The notes under the pieces were generated by a model that worked only from the letters and a program-made list of their open reading frames with translations, was not told the origin of the DNA and did no database searches. The position numbers and the translations under genes are program-made. A stretch of 64,000 nt of DNA from Fodinicola feengrottensis (lineage in GTDB: Bacteria; Actinomycetota; Actinomycetes; Mycobacteriales; HKI-0501), in the NCBI RefSeq assembly GCF_010993775.1, contig NZ_WOTO01000015.1:78117-142116 (forward strand). The letters run 5' to 3'. How positions within the stretch are numbered: position 1 is the first letter of the stretch; every line of letters starts with the position of its first letter. This document shows, piece by piece, positions 9,521 through 19,083 of the stretch.

Positions 9521-10202
9521 TGGTGAGTCTGCGCGCGGGGCACTATGAGGCTGCCGGCAGCCATGATCCATTCGATGTCCAGCTTGGCGGCGACCTCCCG
9601 GTCGTGGGTGGCCACCACGACGGCGGTCCCGTAGGTGGTGGCGGTCTCCAGCAGGACCTGCAGGACTTCGTCGGCGGTGCGGTGGTCAAGCTGACCGGTC
9701 GGTTCGTCGGCGAGGATCAGCGCCGGTCGGCTGACCAGCGCGCGGGCCAGGACCACCCGCTGCGCCTGCCCACCTGACAACTCCTCGGGGAGCTTGCCGG
9801 CCAGGTCATCTACATGCAGGTCGACCAGGGCGGCGAACGCCCGCTCGCGTGCCTCCCCCGCCGGTACGATTTCAGGAGCATCGGGAGCTCGACGTTCTCC
9901 ACGACATTCAGTGGTGACAGCAGGCTCGGCGCCTGGAAGGCGACGCCGATGCTGGCCGGGTCGCGGTCGGGCGAGCGTCCCAGGCCCGGCCAGCTGCGGT
10001 TCCCGCTGGTGGGTGTCTCCAGGCCGGCCATCAGGTGCAGCAGCGTGGACTTTCCGGATCCGGAGGCGCCGGTGACAGCGATCCGGTCGCCCGGCCAGAC
10101 GGTTGCCGTCGCGTTGTGCACCGCGTAGACGGTCCGGTTGCCGCTGCCGTAGGCCCGGCGCAGCAGCTGTCCCCGGAAAACCGGTTCGGTCAGTGTCGTC
10201 AT
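9517..10202 (-). CDS. ABC transporter ATPase (MacB/LolD type), frame-shifted
   Basis: Starts at ATG 10202, overlapping the TGA of the preceding ATPase, and ends overlapping the permease start. Walker A is GASGSGKST, the Q-loop region is VAFQAPSLLSPLNVVENVEL, the signature is SGGQAQRV and Walker B is ALILADEPTGQLD, followed by a THDREVA switch. A frame change lies near 9800-9870 between Q-loop and signature. DEPTGxLD is typical of MacB/LolD ATPases that work with FtsX permeases. Confidence 0.7.
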
Positions 10203-10871
10203 GGTGTCACCACCTGCCCGTCCCGCAGCTGCAGGACCCGGTCAGCCACTCGTCGTACGTTCGCGCTGTGGCTCGCGACGATCACGGTTTTTCCTTGCAT
10301 GCTGCGGGAGACGAGCATCCCGAGCAAGCGATGTTCGGTGGTCTCGTCCAGCTCACCGGTCGGTTCGTCGGCGATCAGCACCGCCGGGTCGCCTGCCAGC
10401 GCCACCGCGAGTCCGGCCCGCGCCAGCGCCAGCTCCCCCGCCGGACAGCTGCCCGGGATAGGACGACCCGCGACCGGCGAGGCCGACCGCTTCCAGCAGG
10501 ACGGCCACGTCCATACGCGACTTTTGCAGTCGTTGGGAGAAGCGGACGTTGCCTGCGACCGTGAGGTGCGCGAAAAGGTTGTCGTACTGGAAAATTACGC
10601 CGATCCCGCTGGCCCTGAGTCGGGCCCGCTCGGCTTCCGGGCGGTGACTGAGCCGCCGCCCGTCCAGCCACACCGCGCCGCCGTCTGGCTCGTCCAGGCC
10701 GGCCAGGCAGTTGAGCAGAGTGGTCTTCCCAGATCCGGACGGTCCGGCAATGACCACCAGCTCGCCGGCGGTCACCTCGAACGACACTCCGCGCAGGGCG
10801 AGCGTTTTTCCTCGTCGCCGGCCCGAAAGAACCGGTAGAGATCACGGAACGGCCAGGGTGACTGGTCGCAT
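10199..10871 (-). CDS. ABC transporter ATPase (second copy), frame-shifted
   Basis: The probable ATG at 10871 overlaps the stop of the lipoprotein gene (TGATG). The early part (RDLYRFFRAGDEE) is reached by a frame change near 10850 and another at an A run near 10808. Walker A is GPSGSGKTT, the Q-loop reads GVIFQYDNLFAHLTV, the signature begins QLSGG before a frame change near 10430, and Walker B is VLIADEPTGELD. Two different ATPases in one exporter operon suggest a heterodimer on the two-domain permease, as in related actinobacterial systems. Confidence 0.65.
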
Positions 10872-11512
10872 CACCGCCACCGGAACGACTCGGTGACTCT
10901 GCGCCATGGGTCGACGTTGTCGGAGCCGTGTGGCGCGGACAGCGTGATCAGCGTGATCAGCGCGAGGCTGCCGGCCCGGAAGAACTCGTATCGCTCCACA
11001 TCGTCCTTCACGTACCTGTTGGTGACCGGGTCGACTGGGCTGTTTACCTGGTAGCGGGCCAAGACCACCGCGGCCGCCGACCGGGTGACCGTGCTGACCG
11101 CAAGCCCCGCGAAACCGGCGGCGGTCCGGTTCTGGGCAGCCACATCTGCCAGCACCGTTGTGACCGTTGGGGCCGCCCGCGCCGGTCGGACCTCGATCCG
11201 GATGGTGTTGAGCTTGTCGGTGAAGGTTGCGCCGTTGCCGCCGGGAAGGTCGGTCCTTGCCCAGCCTTCGGGGACGTTCAGCCGCGAGTGGCCGGACGGC
11301 AGCGCGTACGCCACGTACTGCTGGTTGTCCGGGATATCTCCCTGCGCGCTGTTCTCCTGCGGTGCCGGCCCGCTCGCTGCGGCCGGCGCCGCAGCCGGCG
11401 AGGTCGTTGGTGCCGGTTGCTGGGCGGCTGGCGCCGAGCAGGCGGTCATGGCCAACGCACCGGCCATGGTCACTGCGGCCGCGCGCCAGCGGGTAGACCG
11501 GATCTGTATCAC
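10871..11512 (-). CDS. lipoprotein of an ABC exporter operon
   Basis: The GTG at 11512 gives VIQIRSTRWRAAAVTMAGAL followed by the lipobox AMTAC, so the mature protein is anchored by a lipidated cysteine near residue 24. A Pro/Ala-rich linker leads to a domain of about 150 residues (LPEGW-like VPEGWARTDLPGG, then IEVRPARAAPTV, then a beta-rich end DPWRRVTESFRWR) that resembles the small secreted lipoproteins found with actinobacterial transporters. It is the first gene of the operon and diverges from the sensor kinase gene 134 bp away. Confidence 0.65.
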   Translation of the reverse strand: MIQIRSTRWRAAAVTMAGALAMTACSAPAAQQPAPTTSPAAAPAAASGPAPQENSAQGDIPDNQQYVAYALPSGHSRLNVPEGWARTDLPGGNGATFTDKLNTIRIEVRPARAAPTVTTVLADVAAQNRTAAGFAGLAVSTVTRSAAAVVLARYQVNSPVDPVTNRYVKDDVERYEFFRAGSLALITLITLSAPHGSDNVDPWRRVTESFRWR

Positions 11513-11645
11513 AAGGGCGACGCTATAAACCCGCCCGACAGTCGCCGGCCAGCTGTGGGTTAGCGAGCGGCAAAAACCGCGCGGCCCAGCGCGCCCGGGG
11601 TCGATTGTCAGGGCAAGCTGACGCGACAACGCCAGGGGGAATCGG

Positions 11646-12956
11646 ATGCGTAGACGGGTGCAGCACGTCGCGGTCGTCGCCGCGTTGATCGCGGTGACGG
11701 TCTTCGGCCTCCCCCTGGGCGCCGCCGTCTACCGGCTGTTCGTCGACGAGGAACGTAGTGAGCTGACGCGGATTGCCGGAAGCAGCGTCGGCCAGGTCGC
11801 GGCCGATCCTGGATGGAGAACCGATCCGGCGGCACTGGCCCGGATCCGGTTGCCCGCGGTCGAGGGTGACACCACCATCTCCCTCTACACCGGGGACGCC
11901 CGACTGGTCGCTGGGCCAGCCTCCGCCGTGGCTGACCAATTGCTGCCGGCCGCGCTGGCCGGTCAGACCGTGGACACCGAGACCGCGACGCACGTGACTG
12001 TCGCGATGGCCGTCCCGAACGCTGCGCGGACGGCCGCGGTCGTCATCGTCACATCGTCCAAGGACAATGCGACCACCCGGACCGCATGGACCTGGGCGGC
12101 GATGGTGGGTCTCGCGCTGCTCGCCCTGGCCGCAGTCACAATCGTCGCCCGCCGCCAGGCCGGCCGGATCGCGGCACCACTGGATCGGCTGGCCAGGTCC
12201 GCTCATGCCCTCGGCGAAGGTGACTTCAGCGTGCGATCGGCGCACAGTGGCATGGCTGAGATCGACATGGTCGCGACCGCGTTGAACAGCACCGCCGGCC
12301 GCCTGGGTGACCTGCTGCGCCGCGAGCGGTCGTTCTCGGCGAACGCGTCGCACCAGCTGCGTACGCCCCTGACCGGCCTGCGGCTGCTTCTGGAGTCGGC
12401 ACTCGACGACCCTCATCCGGTCGCGGTCGGCCGCGCGCTGGACACTATCGACCGGCTGGAGCGGACGATCGACGAGCTGCTGGACCTCGCCCGCCACGGT
12501 GACGCTCAGGGGGCCCTGCTGGACATCGACGCGCTGCTGGAGGACCTCCGCGATGCCCGGGTCGGCGCGTTGACGGTAACTGGCCGGGCCTTGCTGGTCG
12601 GGCGTGACCAGGACCTGCCGCCCGTCCTCGGCAGCATCGGAGCCGTCCGGCAGGCGGTCGCGGTACTGGTCGACAACGCCACGGTGCACGGCACCGGAAC
12701 CATTGTCGTTCGCGCCCGTGATGCCGGCTCCGCGGTCGCCATCGACGTACGGGACGACGGACCTGGACCGGCGGTCGAGACCGCGCTGTTCGGTGGCCCG
12801 GGAGGTGAGCGGTTGGGACTGCGGCTGGCCCGCGACCTCGTCGAGGCCGACGGCGGCCGGCTGACCCTCAGCAGACCCGGCCCCGGACCGGTGTTCACGA
12901 TCCTGCTTCCCGCCGCCGACGTTCACCCGACATTCAGCGATGGCGGCCTAGCGTGA
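11646..12956 (+). CDS. two-component sensor histidine kinase
   Basis: 436 residues, intact. Membrane helices near 8-30 and 148-168 flank an extracellular sensor domain of about 115 residues. A HAMP linker follows (about 169-225), then the HisKA motif SANASHQLRTPLTG with the phospho-accepting His at about 236, then an HATPase domain with an N box (VLVDNATVHG), a DDGPGP G1 box and GLRLARDLVEADGG. It diverges from the ABC exporter operon, the usual layout for a kinase that controls an efflux system. Its likely partner regulator at 6183 is broken, so the kinase may be orphaned. Confidence 0.8.
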   Translation: MRRRVQHVAVVAALIAVTVFGLPLGAAVYRLFVDEERSELTRIAGSSVGQVAADPGWRTDPAALARIRLPAVEGDTTISLYTGDARLVAGPASAVADQLLPAALAGQTVDTETATHVTVAMAVPNAARTAAVVIVTSSKDNATTRTAWTWAAMVGLALLALAAVTIVARRQAGRIAAPLDRLARSAHALGEGDFSVRSAHSGMAEIDMVATALNSTAGRLGDLLRRERSFSANASHQLRTPLTGLRLLLESALDDPHPVAVGRALDTIDRLERTIDELLDLARHGDAQGALLDIDALLEDLRDARVGALTVTGRALLVGRDQDLPPVLGSIGAVRQAVAVLVDNATVHGTGTIVVRARDAGSAVAIDVRDDGPGPAVETALFGGPGGERLGLRLARDLVEADGGRLTLSRPGPGPVFTILLPAADVHPTFSDGGLA

Positions 12957-12989
12957 AGGCCACGATCGCCGTCCTCGAGCCGATCTGTT

Positions 12990-13251
12990 CCGGGCACAGC
13001 CCGGCCGCGCTGTTGCGATACGAAGACCGCAACGCCATGCGATTCTCCATCGAGGGCAGGGCGCCTTTCCTGACAATGGACCTCTTGCGCATCCTATGAG
13101 CCATGGACGACAGCGCGATCCTCTACGCCGACTGGAACACAAGAGCTCTCCGGCACGCCACCGCCGGGCACCTCCCGTCCGTGGTCAACCGAGGACGCAA
13201 GAAGGTCGGCTTCACCACTCCCGAGGACGCCTGGTTCGGCAAGGTCGCCTG
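12990..13251 (+). pseudogene. C-terminal remnant of an asparagine synthase-like enzyme
   Basis: LLRYEDRNAMRFSIEGRAPF is the conserved motif of the glutamine-hydrolysing asparagine synthase synthetase domain, followed by a stop. After it, in another frame, come RALRHATAGHLPSVVNRGRK and TTPEDAWF, the usual closing region. The catalytic N-terminal parts are absent, leaving only about 85 codons. Confidence 0.6.
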
Positions 13252-13460
13252 ACACGTGCGTGAGGTTTTCTCCTCACCGTCTTTCGGGGTTCGGCCAGAT
13301 TTCGACCAGGCCGCCGTCGTACGAGAGTTCCGGCAGAGTCTCCGCGGACGGGTCCACTGTGGAGACGATGACCTTCTGGCGGTTGATGAATCTGGGGTTG
13401 CGGCTGCGGGAATTTTATCGATAACCGTGTGCCACGGCCGTTGCACCGGCGACCGCTGGT

Positions 13461-13534
13461 TTTACCTGGCGCTAACCTTTGATTGCCTGGGCGCTAATCG
13501 CGTGGCCATTAGCCTCCGACAAATGGCCACGAAC
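13461..13534 (+). promoter_or_regulatory. direct-repeat upstream element shared with 23980-24051
   Basis: CCTGGCGCTAA (13465-13475) is repeated as CCTGGGCGCTAA (13486-13497), about two helical turns apart, and AGCCTCCGACAAATG runs into the start codon. A near copy of the whole block occurs at 23980-24051 in front of another ATG. Two direct repeats on one face of the helix suggest an activator or response-regulator site. Confidence 0.45.
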
Positions 13535-14316
13535 TATCAGTCACCGTCCACTTCTGTCCGCACCAGAACGGTTCTCAACAAAGTTCCGGAGATCACTCTC
13601 TATTTCTGGATCGTGAAGATCCTCGCGACCACGGTCGGCGAAACCGCCGCCGATTTCCTGAACACCACGCTGGGTCTCGGACTGACAGGTACCACGTACG
13701 CGATCGGGGCAGTGCTGGTCGTAGTGCTGGTCTTCCAGTTCCGGGTACGCAGATACGTGCCCGCGATCTACTGGCTCGCGGTGGTCCTGATAAGCATTGT
13801 CGGTACACTCATCACCGACAACCTGACGGATAACTTCGGCGTCAGCCTCACGACCACCACCATTGTCTTCGCCATCGCACTCACAGTCACCTTCGGGATC
13901 TGGTACGCGAGCGAGAAAACCCTTTCTATTCACACGATCTACACGTACCGCAGAGAAGCATTCTATTGGCTGGCGATCCTGTTCACCTTCGCCCTGGGCA
14001 CCGCAGCTGGCGACCTGTTGGCCGAACAGCTGAACCTGGGATATCTGCCGTCCGCGCTCATCTTCGCCGGACTCATCGGAATCGTCGCGCTGACTCATTT
14101 CACGCTGAAGTTGGGAGCTGTTCTGGCCTTCTGGATCGCCTACATCCTTACCCCCGCCCGCTCGGCGCCTCCCTGGGCGATCTGCTTTCCCAGTCCCATG
14201 ACGACGGCGGTCTAGGGCTGGGCACAGTCGCTACCAGCGGGATCTTCCTCATCACCATTCTGGCCGTGGTCGTCTATCTGACCAAGACAAGGAAAGACGT
14301 CACTGAAGCGGCCTGA
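13523..14316 (+). CDS. COG4705-like multi-spanning membrane protein
   Basis: From the ATG at 13523 the product reads KVPEITLYFWIVKILATTVG, the COG4705 opening with its conserved GETAADF motif. About eight hydrophobic segments follow, including internally repeated GTxxxD(N/L)L motifs (GTLITDNL, GTAAGDLLAE, GASLGDLLSQ), pointing to a duplicated four-helix unit. A frame change at the C run near 14150 joins the main frame to the final helix (ATSGIFLITILAVVVYLT) ending at 14316. Function unknown; the family has been linked to metal or stress responses in other bacteria. It has its own promoter-like element and terminator. Confidence 0.65.
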
Positions 14317-14331
14317 GGCGACACCGGAAAG

Positions 14332-14362
14332 CCGGGCGCCGCTCAGCGGCCGCCCGGTTTTT
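14332..14362 (+). terminator. strong intrinsic terminator
   Basis: CCGGGCG-CCGCT pairs with AGCGG-CCGCCCGG and is followed by five T. It lies 15 bases after the stop of the COG4705-like gene. Confidence 0.8.
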
Positions 14363-14713
14363 CTTCGGCCCAAAATGATCTAGTGCCCGTGGGGAACTTT
14401 CTTTTGGCGCGGACAGGTGTCATCGCCGCTCCCAGCACTACACCATCGGAGACAGTAGGGTCGCCTGATGGCCGCACACAGATCAGTGGCCTTATCGCTC
14501 AGACAGTGCCGCACCATCGAGGCTGGTGCCGATGGGGGCGTCGACACCAGCACCCGTCAGCGTAGCGCCGAGAGTTGGCCGGGTTGGTCAGTGATCGTGC
14601 CAGCTGGGAAGGGCAAGGCTCGAGGATTCGCCCCTGACCTGATCAAACTTGTCTGGCGGTACAGCGACGATAGCCCCTAATCGTAGTCGGCGCTGCGGTG
14701 GTAACCGGGGGCG
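14363..14713. other. no gene recognised
   Basis: Two short plus-strand frames overlap here (14383-14565 and 14468-14680), but neither resembles a known family or has a good start region. The right end is the 3' flank of the minus-strand lectin gene. Confidence 0.35.
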
Positions 14714-15689
14714 TCACGAGGTGGTGGTCACAAACGTCCACCACTGGGTGCTATCTGTCCCACTGCAGGTCTCCGCAACCACAGCTGGTTGTCCCTGATA
14801 GAGCACTCTTGTCAGGCAACCCATAGCCGGGTTGGCAATGAAATAACCCGGACCATTCGCGTTCCCCCACACGCCCCATCTATCTACCCGGTGGATCGTT
14901 CGCATCACCGCAACCCGCGAAAGCCCCTAAGTCATCACTCTCCAGACATTCGAAGGGTGAATTCGGAAAGGCGTGTATCTGGCCTATGTATCCTGAATGC
15001 ACGGGCACCTCGCCACCGTTGCTGTCGTCGCCCCAGAACCCGGTCCGTGGATCGCCTCTCAACCTTTGACTACTAGAGTAGAGGATGACATCGGGACTGA
15101 GTATGCCCTCATTGTCTAAGGGGCGGAGGTATTCGCCAGTTGACACATTCTGAAGGATGATTGGAGCTGGTGCCGGATTATAGGCCCACTGTTGTTTTGG
15201 ATCTGTATCCGAACACCCGTCAAGAACAGCGGAAGTGTCGTTCGCCGACAAGCAAAGACCCTGGCTACGACTCTCGATGAGCATGCGGCCGTCCGAGTAA
15301 GGGTAAGTGACAATCTGCCAGTCCTGCTGGTTGGTGGTACCCGCGTCGCACGTACTGATGGTGACCTTGTTGTCCACATAGTCAAGACAGCGAGGAGCCT
15401 CGGTAGGACCCGTCTGGAGGTGTCCCATATACCCGCCAGTGAGATTCCCCCATTGATCGTTGCTCCATTCTCCAAACATATCGTAGGGCGGATTGGTTTG
15501 GAGTTGAAGAAGATATGGATCCACGAATGCTAGGTATTTGCCGGTCGCGTAGTTCCAAAGCTCCGCTTTCGGAGCGGACGGTGGTGTTGTTGGATCCGCG
15601 GAAGCCGGCACGGCCGGTGCCAGTGTGATCACAAGAACACAGACCAGTAACGCTGCTGCAATGGTTACCCGACGCCGATACAACCTCAT
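14714..15689 (-). CDS. secreted ricin-type beta-trefoil lectin-like protein
   Basis: Two ATGs occur at 15701 and 15689. GAGGAG five bases before the second favours 15689, giving MRLYRRRVTIAAALLVCVLV as signal peptide, cleaved near ASA-D. The roughly 290-residue mature part repeats a trefoil pattern: CLDYVDNKVTISTCDAG with QQDWQ, then GLCLSANDTSAVLDGCSD with QQWAY, then a third unit after a frame change near 14900 that ends TCSGTDSTQWWTF. QxW motifs and paired cysteines are typical of carbohydrate-binding ricin B folds. Role is probably extracellular glycan binding. Confidence 0.65.
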
Positions 15690-15701
15690 CCATCTCCTCA
15701 T

Positions 15702-16152
15702 GTGGCCACTGAATGGCTATCACTTCCGTGCACGACGCTGACTAAAGCCTCCTCGTTGGGACAGCGGCAATTGCATCTGAACGCATTCGAGAAGGCTACT
15801 AATATGTACCGAAAGTGACCTCGCAAGTTCAGTACGTCAGGTCAGCTACAAGTGCACGATGACCCGGCCACGCGGGTATCACATTTAGTGAACCGGAGTG
15901 GCTGCCTCATCGCGCACCCGCGCTCATGCACGCAACCGCCGACGGCATACGCGGCCAATATGGCTACGAATAATTAATCCACTTTACCCGAGTCTTTGAT
16001 GAGTCCTGGATCAACCAACCAGCACCCGAACCCCAAACCAACCCCAAACAAACCCAAAATAGCTGTCTCATCTGACTTGACAGATACCGCAGCCGGGCGA
16101 TCGACGGCTGAGAGAGACGCGTTTCCATCATCCTGCGGGCTTGCAGCTCCGC
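15702..16152. other. intergenic, no gene; A/C-rich tract
   Basis: No supported gene. 16012-16062 is a C/A-rich tract with repeated AACCC units. The left end is the promoter side of the lectin gene, the right end leads into the PadR promoter. Confidence 0.5.
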
Positions 16153-16196
16153 TAGTCAGTGTTACTATCTACTAGTAGTCAGTGTCACTAGATAGT
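16153..16196 (+). promoter_or_regulatory. candidate PadR operator
   Basis: TAGTCAGTGTTACTA (16153-16167) is repeated as TAGTCAGTGTCACTA (16176-16190), 23 bases apart. ACTATCT (16164-16170) and AGATAGT (16190-16196) form an inverted pair. The block lies just before the PadR start, fitting autoregulation by that repressor family. Confidence 0.5.
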
Positions 16197-16209
16197 GAGG
16201 GGTGCTCCC

Positions 16210-16580
16210 ATGGCAACCTGGTAACGGAGATGGCCAAGGGAACGCTGGAGGGCCTCGTGCTGGCGATCCTGTATGGTTGGTCCGCGTATGGCTACGAAAT
16301 CACGGCGTGGCTGCGCGACCAGGGCTTCTCCGACATCGCCGAAGGCACTATTTACGCGCTGCTGGTCAGGATCGAACAACGTGGCCTCGTCGACGTGGAG
16401 AAGGTCCCGTCGGAGAAGGGGCCGCCGCGAAAGGGGTATTCCCTGAACGCTCAGGGACAGGAACATCTCGAGGAGTTCCGAACGACCTGGAACTTTCTCG
16501 CTGAACGGCTCGAACGGCTCCACAAAGAAGAAAAATGGCCATGTCCGATGTCGAAAAGGGCGGCCTCATCTCGAAGATGA
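16210..16580 (+). CDS. PadR-family transcriptional repressor
   Basis: The product contains the PadR winged helix: VTEMAKGTLEGLVLAILYG, YGYEITAWL, then IAEGTIYALLVRIEQRGLVD, a wing with GPPRKGYSLN, and a C-terminal dimerisation helix. The ATG at 16210 is well placed after GAGGGG but is out of frame by one base; the frame itself can start at the ATG at 16230, so a one-base error near the start is likely. It precedes a DUF1048 gene, a very common PadR partner. The regulator probably represses its own operon. Confidence 0.75.
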
Positions 16581-16910
16581 TCAGGCCCAAGAAACGCTGG
16601 AGAGCGTACAAGACACGCTCGCGCCAGCTTCCCGAGAACTACCGTACGGCGGTCGAAGCGATCGAACGGTATCTGATGCATTTCGTACCGACCGACGGCG
16701 ACAGCAATGCGGCGATGTTCGAAGACCTTGCCGACCTGTTCGAACAGGCCGCGGCGAACGGAACACCAATCCGCGAGATCGCGGGGAAGGACCCGGCGGA
16801 ATTCGTCGAGGCAATCGCCCAGAACTACTCGGAAGGTGGTACCGGGCACGCGCGCGCGGAAACAGCTGACCGACGCCATTACGCGCGCCGAACAAGAGAC
16901 GCCTCGATGA
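16535..16910 (+). CDS. DUF1048 protein, PadR partner
   Basis: The N-terminus MIRPKKRWRAYKTRSRQLPE, the helical middle with a DLADLFEQAAANGTPIREIAG block and the GKDPAEFVEAIAQNYSEG motif are diagnostic for DUF1048. A frame change near 16840 leads to the closing residues LTDAITRAEQETPR and a TGA at 16908-16910 that overlaps the next ATG. The start overlaps the end of padR. DUF1048 proteins are small helical proteins that accompany PadR regulators; their molecular role is unknown. Confidence 0.65.
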
Positions 16911-17254
16911 CGACGTGGACCGGCATGATGTCGGTTGACGACACGGCCCTTGCCGTCAGTGACACTGGCGGTCCTAGTATTCCGGTGGTTTACCTCAATG
17001 GCCAGTTCGCTACCCAGGGATATTGGCGGCGGGTCATCGCTGATCTGGGTACGGGGTGGCGGCACATCACTTTTGACGAGCGTAGGCGCGGCAGAAAATC
17101 GGGGAAGTCAGTTGACTATTCCTTCGAGGCCGCGGTTCGGGATGTTGATGCCATTCTCGCGGCCAGGGGTGTGGACCGGGCTATGGTGGTGGGTTGGTCG
17201 TACGGGGCCTGGAACGAGGTCCCCAAATCATTCGTATGGAAGAAGACAGGCTAG
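16907..17254 (+). pseudogene. alpha/beta hydrolase, truncated after the nucleophile elbow
   Basis: The ATG overlaps the DUF1048 stop. VVYLNGQFATQGYW, a GWRHITFDERRRG segment and the nucleophile elbow VVGWSYGA (Ser at about residue 95) are those of alpha/beta hydrolases. Right after the elbow, near 17208, the sequence changes to unrelated DNA and stops at 17254. The Asp/His part of the triad is missing, so the enzyme cannot be active. Confidence 0.6.
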
Positions 17255-17281
17255 GACATCCTCGACTCTCGGCAAGTATCT

Positions 17282-17926
17282 TCAACGAATTTCGGGCGTG
17301 GGACGCTGCGGCGTCTTGGGTGGCGGCGTGTGGAGGCGCGCGGCGACTGGCAAGTCGAGGCAAGACGCGGTGGGCCACTGCGATGGCAGCGGACCCAGCC
17401 GGCGAAGCTGGTGGGTCTGTTCCAGGCACCAGGGTGATACCGCCAAATGTCCTTGGTCGATGCTGGAAACCAGTGCATCCCAGGTGATCCATTGGTATGA
17501 GTTGACCTCGTCAGGATTCGGGTCAGGCCGCGTGTCGACGGTGGCGCGAAAGACCGGGCACATCTCGTTTTCCACCACCCCACTGGGCATCGTGGCGCGG
17601 TAGCGGAACCTCGGAAGCAACAGGTCGATACTGGTCGCGACCATGCCGAGCTCGACAAGCAGCCGGCGCTGCACCGCTTCGACGATGGGTTCGCACGGTA
17701 GCGGATGGCCACAGCACGAGTTGGTCCAAGCCCCCGGCCAGGTAGGTTTGGTCAGCGCCCGTCGCGTGAGCAGGACCTGGCCACCGGGGTTGAGGACATA
17801 GCAAGAAAAGGCAAGATGCAGCGGCGTGCTCCTGTGGTGTACTGCTGATTTTTCGGCCGTACCCAAGGCGTGCCCTGCCTCGTCGAGAAGAACGACATGC
17901 TCCAACGCGTACCCCGGCGGTTTCAC
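17282..17926 (-). CDS. idi: isopentenyl-diphosphate delta-isomerase, type I
   Basis: The GTG at 17926 overlaps the stop of the SDR gene (GTGA). The 214-residue protein has the type I (Nudix-fold) pattern: EHVVLLDEAGHALG, HLAFSCYVLN, the catalytic-Cys motif WTNSCCGHP, the EAVQRRLLVELGM Nudix-like helix and the ENEMCPVF motif with the metal and acid residues. It interconverts IPP and DMAPP and so feeds the prenyl synthase encoded at the start of the same strand. It ends a run of terpenoid genes with tight overlaps. Confidence 0.85.
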   Translation of the reverse strand: MKPPGYALEHVVLLDEAGHALGTAEKSAVHHRSTPLHLAFSCYVLNPGGQVLLTRRALTKPTWPGAWTNSCCGHPLPCEPIVEAVQRRLLVELGMVATSIDLLLPRFRYRATMPSGVVENEMCPVFRATVDTRPDPNPDEVNSYQWITWDALVSSIDQGHLAVSPWCLEQTHQLRRLGPLPSQWPTASCLDLPVAARLHTPPPKTPQRPTPEIR

Positions 17927-18694
17927 AGTCCGTCCGGGATGTCCGGGGTGGCTTGCTGGGTGTATCCCAACGACTGCAGGCGGGTGGCGAGGATGCTGAT
18001 CTCGGCTATGGTGGCGCGTCCGGGAAGACTGACCGCACACAAGGCCGCGTCGGCCACGTCTTCGGGTTGCAGGCACAGCTTGCGCATCTCAACCGGTGGG
18101 GGCACCGGTCGGCGATCCAGCATGGGGGTGTCCACCATTCCGGGAAGAATCGTGCACACGCGGACGCCGTTCGCGTGCTCGTCGCGCGACAGCCCTCTGG
18201 CCAGGCCGAGTAGAGCAGCTTTGGTTGCGCTGTAAGCGGCGCCGCTGTGGGAAGGCCAGGCTGCCGAGATGCTGGAGATCAGGACAATGTCACCCTCCCG
18301 TTCGCGGATCTGGTCGAGAGTGCCGTGAATGAGCCCGAAAGATGCCGGTGAGGTTTGTCCGTACCAGCTCATCGAAACTTTCCTCGGTGAGTTGATGAAA
18401 CCGCCGGCGGGTGACGTTGGTTCCTGCGGCGCAGACGAGAATGTCGATCGGATCCTCACGGGCAAGCTCACCGGTCAGTGCCTGGGTGGCGACCGGGTCT
18501 GTGACGTCGAGCGAATGCGGGACGTACGTGCCGCCGGTCACCGCGTCCGGTGCGGTCGACCGAACCGCATCAAGGCGCCGGCCGACGCCGTGGACGCGCG
18601 CGCCGGCATCCAGAAAGCGTCGGACAATGCCCGCGCCGATCCCACTTCCAGCTCCGCTCACCAAAGCCACTCGCCCGGCCAGCGCACTAGTCAA
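17923..18694 (-). CDS. short-chain dehydrogenase/reductase of the terpenoid cluster, frame-shifted
   Basis: The likely TTG start at 18694 overlaps the stop of the VOC gene. VALVSGAGSGIGAGIVRRFL is the Rossmann TGxxxGIG motif, followed by VCAAGTN (NNAG equivalent) and, after a frame change near 18350, the active-site region IVLISSISA and the catalytic YxxxK as YSATKAALLG. A proton-relay Ser precedes it. Probably an NAD(P)H oxidoreductase acting on a terpenoid alcohol or ketone after the P450; substrate not inferable. Confidence 0.7.
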
Positions 18695-19073
18695 CGGGCG
18701 GGTTGAGAGTCCACAGGCCGAGCTCAAGGCCCTCCGCGTCATGCACGACGGCCCACCAGCCGGGCTCGGCGGCGGGCCGGATTTCCATCCTCCCCTTGAT
18801 AATTTTGCCGCCCGCGGCGGAAACCTTCGCGAAGGTCGACTCCAGGTCGTCCACCTTCACGTACACACGCGGCGATCGTCGCCCCTCTGCGAGTTGCCGG
18901 TCGGCGAGCACCTTGTCCAACGCCCCGAACTGTTTTCCATCCGCGTCCTTCATCGTCATGTACTCATCCGAGTACGCCTGGAAGGACCACCCGAAAACCT
19001 CGCCGTAGAACCGTTGGGCGCCGTCCAAGTCCTGAATCGGCAGATCCACCCAGGACACCTTGTTATCGGTCAC
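18687..19073 (-). CDS. VOC (glyoxalase/bleomycin-resistance fold) protein
   Basis: The GTG at 19073 follows GAAAGGA. The 128-residue product starts KVSWVDLPIQDLDGAQRFYG and has the two beta-alpha-beta-beta-beta modules of the vicinal oxygen chelate fold (YMTMKDADGKQFGAL in the first, a GGKIIKGRMEIRP and WWAVVHDAEGLELGLW second half). It sits between the isoprenyl-synthase-like gene and the SDR gene on the same strand, so it may be a cluster enzyme, a binding protein or a resistance function. Confidence 0.7.
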   Translation of the reverse strand: MTDNKVSWVDLPIQDLDGAQRFYGEVFGWSFQAYSDEYMTMKDADGKQFGALDKVLADRQLAEGRRSPRVYVKVDDLESTFAKVSAAGGKIIKGRMEIRPAAEPGWWAVVHDAEGLELGLWTLNPPVD

Positions 19074-19083
19074 GACAGTCCTT

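Noticed and set aside
11523..12926. A 467-codon minus-strand frame opposite the sensor kinase
   Set aside because: Antisense to an intact kinase with full HisKA and HATPase motifs; shadow frame.
17209..17500. A plus-strand frame at 17194-17487 as a gene
   Set aside because: It is antisense to the conserved 3' part of idi and starts inside the truncated hydrolase.
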